Source of the DNA: Pseudarthrobacter sp. NamB4 | Lineage (GTDB): Bacteria > Actinomycetota > Actinomycetes > Actinomycetales > Micrococcaceae | Direction of reading: 5' to 3' | Length of the DNA: 64,000 nucleotides | Assembly (NCBI RefSeq): GCF_005796185.1 | Contig: NZ_VAHM01000020.1 | Span: 17,003 to 81,002, forward strand | Part shown: positions 49,392 to 56,524 of the stretch, in pieces | How the letters are laid out: every line of letters begins with the position of its first letter | How positions within the stretch are numbered: position 1 is the stretch's first letter | Made by a program: the position numbers and the translations under genes | The notes under the pieces: generated by a model | Databases searched by the model: none | Seen by the model: only the letters and a program-made list of their open reading frames with translations | Told to the model about the DNA's origin: nothing

Positions 49392-50897
49392 CTAGTGCTC
49401 CGAAGCCTTCTCGGACGACTGCACGGGAACTTCCTTGCCGTCGCAGTCGATGAGCTTGCCGTTTTCAAAGCGGTCCCCGTGCTCAAGGCACTTCAGGTCT
49501 TCTTCCCTGATGACCCGGCCCGTGCCCGCGACGAACACAGACTGGTTCTCCGAGTTGCCGGCCTTGAGGTGGTTGAAGAGCAGGTTCAGCAGGATGGCCA
49601 TCACGGCTGCGGAGCTGATGCCGGAGTGGAAGATGGTGCCGAACCAGGTGGGGAACTTGTCGTAAAAGGCGGGTGCGGCGATGGGGATCATGCCGAATCC
49701 GATGGAAGCTGCCACGATGATCAGGTTCATGTTATTCCGGTACTCCACCTTGGCCAGGGTGCGGATGCCGCTGGCGGCCACTGTTCCGAAGAGTACGACG
49801 CCGGCTCCGCCCAGGACGGGCGTGGGCACCGCGGCGACCACACGCCCGAGGACGGGCAGCAGTCCGAGGATCACCAGGATCAGGCCGCCGGCGCTGACCA
49901 CGAAGCGGCTTTTCACACCCGTGATGGCCACGAGCCCGACGTTCTGTGCAAAGGCGCTCTGGGTGAAGGAGTTGAACAACGGCGAAATGGCGCTTGAGAG
50001 CATGTCCGCCCGGAGGCCGTCGCCGATCCTCTTGGAGTCCACTTTGGTGCCAACGATCTCGCCCACGGCGATGATGTCGGCCGAGGTTTCGGTCAGGGTC
50101 ACCAGGATGACGATCAGCATGGAGATGATGGCCGCGATCTCGAAGACGGGCGGGCCGAACGCGAACGGGGTGGGGAAGGCGACGATCTCGCCCTGGCCCA
50201 CCTTGGAGAAGTCGGCCCTGCCGAACACGAAGGCGATGAGGGTGCCCAGGACCATCGCGAGCAGGATGGACAACCGGGAAATGGCTGCGCTGCCTACTTT
50301 GCTCAGGAGCAGGACGATGGCCATGGTGGCTGCTGCGAGGCCGATGTTGCCCATGCTGCCGTAATTTTCGGCAGTCCTGTTGCCGCCCATGGCCCAGTTG
50401 GCTGCCACCGGCATCAAAGTCAGGCCGATGGTGGTGATCACCGTTCCCGTGACCACCGGCGGGAAGAAGCGGATGATCTTCGAGAACAGCGGTGTGATCA
50501 GCAGGCCGATCAGCGATGCCGCGATGACCGAGCCGAACACTGCTTGGATTCCGCCGCCTCCATGGACGATGGCCACCATTGTGGAGACCCCGGCGAAGGA
50601 GACGCCCTGGACCAGCGGCAGCTGGGAGCCGAAGAAGGGAACGCCGACCGTCTGCAGGATGGTTGCGAGGCCGCCGACGAAAAGGCAGGCTGCGATGAGC
50701 AGGCCGATGTCCTGAGAGCTCATGCCGGCGGCGGCGCCGATGATCAGGGGCGGGGCAATAATGCCGCCGTACATGGTGAGGACGTGCTGGAAACCGTAGG
50801 CAAACGTGCTTCCGATGGGGAGCCTCTGGTCCTCCGGGCGGGCCTTCGCTGATCCTTTACGGGCGGCCGCAGCGGCCAGTTTCTTCTTGGTGTTCAT
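49392..50897 (-). CDS. NCS2-family nucleobase permease, probable urate/xanthine transporter
   Basis: The 501-residue protein has about twelve to fourteen membrane helices and the NCS2 pattern FAYGFQHVLTMYGGIIAPPL at the start, and VTLTETSADIIAVGEIVGTK in the middle, the conserved substrate-binding segment of urate/xanthine permeases. It should import oxidised purines by cation symport. It lies downstream of uricase, separated by a hairpin terminator, with a tandemly duplicated start region. The C-terminal 60 residues are a cytoplasmic charged tail. The exact purine cannot be read, but placement next to uricase suggests urate. Confidence 0.9.
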   Translation of the reverse strand: MNTKKKLAAAAARKGSAKARPEDQRLPIGSTFAYGFQHVLTMYGGIIAPPLIIGAAAGMSSQDIGLLIAACLFVGGLATILQTVGVPFFGSQLPLVQGVSFAGVSTMVAIVHGGGGIQAVFGSVIAASLIGLLITPLFSKIIRFFPPVVTGTVITTIGLTLMPVAANWAMGGNRTAENYGSMGNIGLAAATMAIVLLLSKVGSAAISRLSILLAMVLGTLIAFVFGRADFSKVGQGEIVAFPTPFAFGPPVFEIAAIISMLIVILVTLTETSADIIAVGEIVGTKVDSKRIGDGLRADMLSSAISPLFNSFTQSAFAQNVGLVAITGVKSRFVVSAGGLILVILGLLPVLGRVVAAVPTPVLGGAGVVLFGTVAASGIRTLAKVEYRNNMNLIIVAASIGFGMIPIAAPAFYDKFPTWFGTIFHSGISSAAVMAILLNLLFNHLKAGNSENQSVFVAGTGRVIREEDLKCLEHGDRFENGKLIDCDGKEVPVQSSEKASEH

Positions 50898-50955
50898 GGC
50901 AGACTTTCTTGGTTCATGGCAGACGTCATCGTCTGGCTAACGTTGTCTGGCTAAC
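50892..50955 (-). repeat. Tandem duplications around the permease start
   Basis: GTTCATGGCAGAC occurs at 50892-50904 and 50912-50924 (20-bp period), and GTCTGGCTAAC at 50931-50941 and 50945-50955 (14-bp period). The first pair duplicates the permease start region, creating an upstream ATG at 50917 whose seven-codon frame (MNQESLP) ends in ATGA overlapping the true start. Confidence 0.6.
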
Positions 50956-50993
50956 AGGTGAAGCTGAAGACGTGAAAATATCCGGTTTTGGGG

Positions 50994-51028
50994 CCGGTGG
51001 TTGAGCCGGTTCCCGGCTCAACCACCGG
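50994..51028 (-). terminator. Hairpin terminator after uricase
   Basis: A perfect 16-bp stem (CCGGTGGTTGAGCCGG and complement) with a 3-nt loop lies 11 nt past the uricase stop. It may limit read-through into the permease. Confidence 0.7.
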
Positions 51029-51038
51029 AAAAAGGGGT

Positions 51039-51947
51039 TTAGCAGAAGCCGGCGATACCGGACCAGGCGGCAGGAGCCGCGGTTGCGTCGTCGCGCTGGA
51101 CGGTGGCCTCGATCAGGCCGTAGGGGCGGTCGGCGGCGTAGAAGACCTCGTTGGGGTTGTCGAGGCCGAACGGTGCGAGATCAACCAGGAAGTGGTGCTT
51201 GTTGGGCATCGAGAACTTGATCTCGTCGATTTCGCTGTGGGCTTCCAGCACCTTGGCGCCCATGTCGAACAGGGTCTGCTGCAGGGCGTGGGAGTACTTC
51301 TCCGTGAAGCCTTCGAGCAGGAGGCCCTTGATGTCGTCATAGTTCTTGTTGAAGTCCAGCGCGCCGAAGTCGGTGCCGGACTTGAAGCGCCAGCGCGCGG
51401 AGACGTCCGTGGCCAGGATGCGGTCAGTGGTTTCGGGCAGTGTGGTGTACTTGTCCTTCGGGTAGCCCACGAAGCCGGACTGCGTGGACTTCAGCACAGT
51501 CAGGTCCTTGAGCCCGGAGATCAGGTGCGTGGTAGCGTCGTCCCGGACCAGGACCGCGGTGCGGACCTCCTGGCCGTTCCGCACGAAGGAGTGGTCATGC
51601 TCCGCGCCGTGGGCCTGGATCCGGTTCCAACTGTAGGACTCGGCTTCCCAGCGCCCGCCGGTGACCCAGTCGAAGCTGGAGGTGAAGTGCTCCCCGAGGC
51701 GAAGCAGGAACGCCTCGGGGGAGCCGACGCCGTCGCGGGCGAAGGCGTAGATGGTGTTCTTCTGGGTGTCGGTGGCCACCACGTGGGCGTTGTCGCCTTC
51801 GAGGTGGGCGGCCGCGAAATCGCCCCGCAGCTGCGAGGTAACGTTGAGGTCTTCGATTTCGTGGCGGTCGGTGTCGCGGGTGATTTTGACGACCCGGACC
51901 TCGGCCTTTCCGTACTGGTTTTCGCCGAGGATGATCTTGCTGCTCAT
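51039..51947 (-). CDS. Urate oxidase (factor-independent urate hydroxylase)
   Basis: The 302-residue cofactor-free enzyme oxidises urate to 5-hydroxyisourate with O2. It has two T-fold units: IILGENQYGKAEVRVVKITR with HEIEDLNVTSQLRGDFAAAH, VVATDTQKNTIYAFARDGVG (the conserved Thr-Asp of the active site), LRLGEHFTSSFDWVTGGRWE and KSTQSGFVGYPKDKYTTLPE; the second unit includes EIDEIKFSMPNKHHFLVDLA, carrying Asn and His. The usual C-terminal peroxisomal signal of eukaryotes is absent as expected. An IclR-type palindrome lies 25 nt upstream of the start. No HIU hydrolase or OHCU decarboxylase gene adjoins it. Confidence 0.95.
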   Translation of the reverse strand: MSSKIILGENQYGKAEVRVVKITRDTDRHEIEDLNVTSQLRGDFAAAHLEGDNAHVVATDTQKNTIYAFARDGVGSPEAFLLRLGEHFTSSFDWVTGGRWEAESYSWNRIQAHGAEHDHSFVRNGQEVRTAVLVRDDATTHLISGLKDLTVLKSTQSGFVGYPKDKYTTLPETTDRILATDVSARWRFKSGTDFGALDFNKNYDDIKGLLLEGFTEKYSHALQQTLFDMGAKVLEAHSEIDEIKFSMPNKHHFLVDLAPFGLDNPNEVFYAADRPYGLIEATVQRDDATAAPAAWSGIAGFC

Positions 51948-51971
51948 GGTCTGTTCCCAACTTCCGGTAAG

Positions 51972-51987
51972 TGGAACCTAGGTTCCA
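51972..51987. promoter_or_regulatory. IclR-type operator palindrome in front of uricase
   Basis: TGGAACCTAGGTTCCA is a perfect 16-bp palindrome. Known IclR-family sites have the form TGGAAAT-N-ATTTCCA, so the TGGAA and TTCCA ends fit. It lies 25 nt upstream of the uricase ATG, and the regulator at 48158 is the obvious candidate to bind it. Confidence 0.65.
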
Positions 51988-52254
51988 TCACTGAAATTAA
52001 GCGCGCGTTTCAAGCGCGTTTCCGGTGGAGCCGACCCAACAAAAAAGAGCCGACATCCATTGATGCCAGCTCATTAACGACCCTGCCTGCTGCTCCCAGG
52101 TTACGTGACATGCGCCACGAATTGACATCCAGCGTACCCCCGGAAACCGGTGGTGTACATCACAAACCGAAAATTCGTTTTATGACCGGAGGCTTTGCAA
52201 ACCATTGACGCAGCAGTTGCCGCGGCCTATGCTTTTTCGTAGGGCAAAACTTAT

Positions 52255-52271
52255 TTTCCGCTTTACGGAAA
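52255..52271. promoter_or_regulatory. Inverted repeat TTTCCG-N5-CGGAAA upstream of the 61-aa gene
   Basis: TTTCCG and CGGAAA are spaced by 5 nt, 22 nt before the ATG at 52293. Its overall shape resembles IclR-family sites and it is unlike the rest of the GC-rich sequence. The target could be the small gene. Confidence 0.5.
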
Positions 52272-52292
52272 CATCTCCCGGAGGAGGATCAG

Positions 52293-52478
52293 ATGTACCA
52301 GCAGGACAGCCCGCAGGTAGCACCGGCACCAACGGGGGCACCGTCAGTCCCCGAGTTCTACCTCCCCCTGGGCGGCGGGACTGATCCGGACTTTTACCTC
52401 CCCGCCGACCGCGAACACGTCCCCGGCCGCTTCTCGCGTTGGGTCCACGCGCTTCCGGGATTCAGCCGGCGCTCCTAG
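52293..52478 (+). CDS. Small hypothetical protein (61 aa) with FYLP repeats
   Basis: The protein contains two copies of a P(E/D)FYLP unit (SVPEFYLPLGG and TDPDFYLPADR) in a proline-rich, otherwise disordered sequence, and a C-terminal basic/aromatic segment (RFSRWVHALPGFSRRS). An excellent GGAGGAGG precedes the ATG. I recognise no family. It lies inside the purine island, beyond the uricase promoter region and convergent with the 8-oxoguanine deaminase gene, so a linked role is possible but unproven. Confidence 0.65.
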   Translation: MYQQDSPQVAPAPTGAPSVPEFYLPLGGGTDPDFYLPADREHVPGRFSRWVHALPGFSRRS

Positions 52479-52511
52479 AGCGCTGACGCCGGCCGGACGG
52501 CCGAGGCCCCG

Positions 52512-53918
52512 TTAATCGTTCACCAGCCGGCGCGCCGCCGCGGAGTGCTCGGCGATGAGCCCGGGCACATCAAGTCCCGGGATTTGCCCGTCCACTACAC
52601 GCCATTGCCCGCCCACCATCACTCTGTCGGCGCGGTCGGCAGCGCACAGCAGCAGTGCGGCAATGGGGTCGTGGCTCCCGGAGAACCGCAGGTCATCCAG
52701 CCGGAAGAGTGCCAGGTCCGCCTGCATTCCGGGCGCGAGCTGCCCCAATCCGGAACGGCCCAGCACTGCGGCCGAACCGCGCGTTGCCCAGCCGAGCGCC
52801 CGCTCCACGGGAACGTCCGCGCCGTACTTCAGCCGCTGGAGATAGAGTGCCTGCCGCGTTTCCAGGATCATGTTTGAGGCATCGTTCGACGCAGAGCCGT
52901 CCACTCCCAGCCCCACGGGAACCCCTGCGTCCTCCAGCTCCACGACCCGCGCGGTCCCCGACGCCAGGCGCATGTTCGAGGTAGGGCAATGCGCGACGGC
53001 GGTGCCCGCGGCTCCCAGCCTCGCGATCTCCGCATCACTGAAGTGGATGCCGTGGCCCAGCCAGGTGCGGTCCGTCAGCCAGCCCACGCTGTCCAGGTAG
53101 TCAACAGTCCGCAGCCCGAACATCTGCCGGCAGAAGTCCTCCTCGTCCAGGGTCTCGGCGAGGTGCGTGTGCAGCCGCACATCCAGACGTTCAGCCAACG
53201 CTGCACTTTCAGCCATGATCTCCTTTGTCACCGAGAAGGGTGAGCATGGGGCCAGGGCAATCTGGATCACTGCGTCGTCGCCGCGTTCGTGGTAGAGGTC
53301 AACCAGGCGTGCGCTGTCCTCCAGCACCACCTCAGGAGCCTGGACAGTGGACTGCGGCGGCAGGCCGCCGGCGTCCGTTCCCAAGGTCATGGACCCCCGG
53401 GTGAGAGTGGCACGCATCCCCAGCCGGCGCACACCCTGCACCTGGATATCAATCGCACCCTCCAGGCCGGCCGGAAAGAGGTAATGGTGGTCCGCGGCCG
53501 TGGTGCAGCCGGAGAGCAGCAGCTCTGCCAGCGCCACGGTGGTGGCGAGCTCAAGGTCACGCGGGGTCAGTCTTGCCCAGACCGGATACAGGTTCTGCAG
53601 CCAGGGGAACAGGGGTGCGTTGGTTACCGGCTCCCAGGCCCGGGTGAGGGTTTGGTAGAAGTGGTGATGGGTGTTGATCAGGCCCGGCAGCAGAACGTGG
53701 TTGCCCGCCTCGAAAGTCCCGTCGCACGGCTCGGCGGGCTGCTGTCCGGCGGCAAGCACCTCGACAATCGTCCCGCCGCTGACCACCAGGCCGGCTGAAG
53801 CGTCAAGGCTGTTGGCAGTGAAGGCGGCTTGCGGATTCCTGATCCAGAGGCGGGTTGCGGAAGGAAGAGTGGCGGGGATGGGCACGGGCTGTCCTTGTCT
53901 GAGCGCGGTAGTAGTCAT
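52512..53918 (-). CDS. 8-Oxoguanine deaminase (amidohydrolase superfamily)
   Basis: The 468-residue TIM-barrel metallohydrolase has the metal ligands in LINTHHHFYQTLTRAW, HTHLAETLDEEDF, GHGIHFSDAEIARL and the Asp in GVDGSASNDASNM. These, and PTSNMRLASG, match the cytosine/8-oxoguanine deaminase-type group. It should convert 8-oxoguanine to urate, feeding damaged guanine into the urate pathway; guanine-like substrates are possible. It is divergent from the guanine deaminase gene, sharing a 370-nt control region. Confidence 0.9.
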   Translation of the reverse strand: MTTTALRQGQPVPIPATLPSATRLWIRNPQAAFTANSLDASAGLVVSGGTIVEVLAAGQQPAEPCDGTFEAGNHVLLPGLINTHHHFYQTLTRAWEPVTNAPLFPWLQNLYPVWARLTPRDLELATTVALAELLLSGCTTAADHHYLFPAGLEGAIDIQVQGVRRLGMRATLTRGSMTLGTDAGGLPPQSTVQAPEVVLEDSARLVDLYHERGDDAVIQIALAPCSPFSVTKEIMAESAALAERLDVRLHTHLAETLDEEDFCRQMFGLRTVDYLDSVGWLTDRTWLGHGIHFSDAEIARLGAAGTAVAHCPTSNMRLASGTARVVELEDAGVPVGLGVDGSASNDASNMILETRQALYLQRLKYGADVPVERALGWATRGSAAVLGRSGLGQLAPGMQADLALFRLDDLRFSGSHDPIAALLLCAADRADRVMVGGQWRVVDGQIPGLDVPGLIAEHSAAARRLVND

Positions 53919-54288
53919 TCCAGCTCAGTGAGGCCCTGTCTGCTGATCCAGGTGGCCGCCGCTGCGGGGCAGGGCGGGTCCGATCAGGGTAAGGAGTAGC
54001 CTTGACCTGCGTCAACGCCCCGCATTGTGACCGCAGCGGCAGGGGCAGGTGAAGAACCCGAAACATAGATTTCACCTAGCGAAATTAAAGTTCCAGAAAA
54101 CTATGGCGCAGCCCACAATCCGGTGCTAGTCTCGTTTTTGCCAAAGGCGGGCACCCGGACTCCGGGAAGCTATCTACCAGGCGCAACTTAACCTTCACAG
54201 CACATGCTGAAGCCTGGTAACCGTCGCACCTGGTTCTACTGGTCCTGCAAAACGGCAACAGGCTTCCCGGCAATAAGGAAGTCGCATC
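53919..54288. other. Control region between two deaminase genes (370 nt)
   Basis: No gene is seen. The region contains an inverted repeat at 54069-54085 and must hold promoters for the 8-oxoguanine deaminase and for the guanine deaminase operon. Confidence 0.55.
54069..54085. promoter_or_regulatory. Inverted repeat ATTTC-N7-GAAAT
   Basis: ATTTC and GAAAT flank ACCTAGC. The central CCTAG recurs in the uricase palindrome, and GAAATTAA follows both elements, so the sites may share a regulator. This is weaker than the uricase site. Confidence 0.4.
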
Positions 54289-54783
54289 ATGAGTACCACC
54301 GTCACGGCCGAAGAATTCCTGGCCAGATCCATCAGGTTGGCCACGGCCAATGTCCTGAACAGCGGGGGACCTTTCGGAGCAATGATCGTCACGGCGGACG
54401 GCCGGACGTTCGACGGCGTCAACCGGGTCACCGCGGACAACGATCCCACCGCCCACGCCGAGGTCACCGCGATCCGCACGGCCTGCCGCGAGCTCGGCAC
54501 GTTCGACCTCAGCGGCGCCATCCTCTACACCAGCTGCGAGCCATGCCCCATGTGCCTGGCCTCCGCACTCTGGGCACGGGTGGAACGGGTGGTCTTCGCA
54601 GCAGACCGCCATGACGCCGCCTCGGTCGGTTTCGACGACGCCGTCTTCTACGAATACTTCGACAACAAGGACCGGAACTCCCTGATGCCGGTCTCGAAGC
54701 TGGTGTTGAACGACCCGCAGGCCCCCGCGCCGCTGGAGCCGTTCAACACCTGGAACACGCTCGACACCAGGATCGACTACTAG
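54289..54783 (+). CDS. Guanine deaminase (CDA-fold nucleoside deaminase)
   Basis: The 164-residue protein has zinc ligands His56-Ala-Glu58 (DPTAHAEVTAIRTA) and Cys86-Cys89 in SCEPCPMCLAS. The C-terminal tail (EPFNTWNTLDTRIDY) swaps over the active site in guanine deaminases and supports that specificity rather than cytidine or tRNA adenosine deaminase. It converts guanine to xanthine in the cytoplasm and starts the operon of permease, XdhC and xanthine dehydrogenase. The permease follows after 14 nt. Confidence 0.92.
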   Translation: MSTTVTAEEFLARSIRLATANVLNSGGPFGAMIVTADGRTFDGVNRVTADNDPTAHAEVTAIRTACRELGTFDLSGAILYTSCEPCPMCLASALWARVERVVFAADRHDAASVGFDDAVFYEYFDNKDRNSLMPVSKLVLNDPQAPAPLEPFNTWNTLDTRIDY

Positions 54784-54797
54784 GCCGGGCGGCTGAC

Positions 54798-56339
54798 ATG
54801 ACCATCCTGGACAACTCCCACGAGGAGCATTCGGCTCCACAACCCCGCAGCGCAAAAACGGCGCCGCGCACCCCCAGCGCTCAGGCAGGCACTCCACGCC
54901 CGCCGGCGTTGAACTCTTTCCTTGACCGTTTCTTCCAGGTGACGCAGCGCGGTTCAACGCTCGCCCGCGAATTCCGTGGCGGCCTGGTCACCTTTTTCAC
55001 CATGGCGTACATCGTCATCCTTAACCCGCTCATTCTCGGCGGGTTCAGCGCAGGAAACGCCCCCACCGACGTCGCCGGGGGCTGGCTTTCTGCCGCGCAG
55101 GTGGGCGCCGTCACCGGACTCACCGCAGGCGTGATGACCATACTCTTCGGACTGGTCGCCAACCTGCCGTTCGGCCTCGCCGCCGGACTCGGCATCAACT
55201 CATTCCTGGCGGTTTCAGTCATCCAGGAAGTGACCTGGGCTGAAGCCATGGGCCTGGTGGTGATCAACGGCATCCTGATCGTCCTGTTTGGCGTCACCGG
55301 TGCCCGGACCGCCATCTTCCGCGCAGTACCCAAGGAGCTGAAGGCCGCCATCACGGTGGGCATCGGCCTGTTCATCGCCTTCATCGGCTTCGTGGACTCG
55401 GGCTTCGTGAAGGCGACCGCGGGCGGGCCTCCCGTCCAGCTGGGCAACGGCGGCTCCATCACCTCGGTCCCCACCCTTGTATTCATCGTAGGCCTGCTGG
55501 CCATGGGCATCCTGGTGGCACGCAAAGTCCAGGGTGGCCTGCTGATCGGGATCGTGGCCACAACGTTCCTGGCGGCGGTGGTCGAAGCCGTCATGAAGAT
55601 CGGCCCGGCCAGCGAGACAAATCCCGGCGGCTGGCACCTGAACACCCCCGTTTTGTCCGGCCAGCTGGTCTCGGCCCCGGACCTGGCACTGGTGGGCCAG
55701 TTCGACCTCTTCGGCTCGTTCGCCAGGATCGGCGGGCTCGCGGCCACCATGCTGGTGTTCACGCTGGTGTTCACCAACTTCTTCGATGCCATGGGCACCA
55801 TGACCGGCCTCGCGAAGAGCGCCGGGGTGGCCCACAAGGACGGGACGTTCCCCCGGCTGAAGTCCGCGTTCATCGTTGAAGGGCTCGGTGCCGTGGCGGG
55901 CGGAGCTACCTCCGGCTCCTCCAACACCGTGTACATCGACTCAGCAGCGGGAATTGGTGAAGGCGCCCGCACGGGCCTGGCATCTGTGGTCACCGGTGTG
56001 CTGTTCCTGGGCTCGATGTTCCTTACCCCGCTCACCAGCGTGGTTCCGCTCGAGGTCGCTGCCGCCGCACTGGTGGTGGTGGGCGCCATGATGATGGCGC
56101 AGATCCGCGAGATCAAGTTCAGCAAGTTCAGCGTGGCCCTGCCGGCATTCCTCACCATTGTCACCATGCCGCTGAGCTACTCGATCGCCAACGGAATCGG
56201 CGTCGGCTTCATCAGCTGGGCCATCATCGGTGCGGCGTCCGGCAAGGCGAAGAAGGTCCATCCGCTCATGTGGGTGGTCAGTGCCGGCTTCCTAATTTAC
56301 TTCGCCCGCGGACCGATCAACCTGCTGCTGGGTGCCTGA
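54798..56339 (+). CDS. NCS2-type purine permease (adenine/guanine/hypoxanthine, AzgA/PbuG-like)
   Basis: The 513-residue protein has a 35-residue soluble N terminus and about twelve to fourteen membrane helices. STLAREFRGGLVTFFTMAYI with VILNPLILGG is the family start. AGLGINSFLAVSVIQEVTWA, FFDAMGTMTGLAKSAG and VEGLGAVAGGATSGSSNTVY are conserved transport segments. It should import purine bases using the proton gradient. It follows guanine deaminase by 14 nt, and a hairpin separates it from XdhC. Confidence 0.92.
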   Translation: MTILDNSHEEHSAPQPRSAKTAPRTPSAQAGTPRPPALNSFLDRFFQVTQRGSTLAREFRGGLVTFFTMAYIVILNPLILGGFSAGNAPTDVAGGWLSAAQVGAVTGLTAGVMTILFGLVANLPFGLAAGLGINSFLAVSVIQEVTWAEAMGLVVINGILIVLFGVTGARTAIFRAVPKELKAAITVGIGLFIAFIGFVDSGFVKATAGGPPVQLGNGGSITSVPTLVFIVGLLAMGILVARKVQGGLLIGIVATTFLAAVVEAVMKIGPASETNPGGWHLNTPVLSGQLVSAPDLALVGQFDLFGSFARIGGLAATMLVFTLVFTNFFDAMGTMTGLAKSAGVAHKDGTFPRLKSAFIVEGLGAVAGGATSGSSNTVYIDSAAGIGEGARTGLASVVTGVLFLGSMFLTPLTSVVPLEVAAAALVVVGAMMMAQIREIKFSKFSVALPAFLTIVTMPLSYSIANGIGVGFISWAIIGAASGKAKKVHPLMWVVSAGFLIYFARGPINLLLGA

Positions 56340-56368
56340 CCGGACCCTGTGGCCACCTCGTGCCGCTT

Positions 56369-56408
56369 CCGGACATCCGCATTCCTGGGAGGGGATGCGG
56401 ATGTCCGG
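56369..56408 (+). terminator. Hairpin between purine permease and XdhC
   Basis: A perfect 14-bp stem (CCGGACATCCGCAT and complement) with a 12-nt loop lies 29 nt past the permease stop. It may be an attenuating terminator, since the XdhC gene lies 108 nt downstream. Confidence 0.65.
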
Positions 56409-56479
56409 ACCAGGCAAATTCCAAAGAACAATCCGCTTCCAGAACCACCTGCTTTTCCGAATCACCGACAGGAACGACA

Positions 56480-56524
56480 ATGGACACCACCGCCGCGCGG
56501 ACCAAGGAGTGCAGCCATGCTTGA
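56480..56524 (+). other. 14-codon leader ORF overlapping the XdhC start
   Basis: ATG at 56480, preceded by AGGAA, encodes MDTTAARTKECSHA and stops at TGA 56522-56524. The stop lies just inside the XdhC frame, whose ATG is at 56517, and the XdhC Shine-Dalgarno (AAGGAG) is inside this ORF. Coupled or regulated translation is possible; product stability is doubtful. Confidence 0.4.

Larger units (their letters stand above)
51948..52292. other. Intergenic region upstream of uricase (345 nt)
   Basis: No gene is apparent apart from sites listed separately: the IclR-type palindrome at 51972-51987 and the inverted repeat at 52255-52271. The rest is mixed AT-rich and GC-rich sequence with no clear hairpin. 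Confidence 0.55.

Noticed and set aside
50892..50955. Possible riboswitch for purines upstream of the permease
   Set aside because: The region contains simple tandem duplications and no recognisable purine-riboswitch core such as the paired loop sequences.
54881..56167. 428-residue minus-strand frame opposite the purine permease
   Set aside because: It is antisense to a clear membrane transporter and shows no domain of its own.
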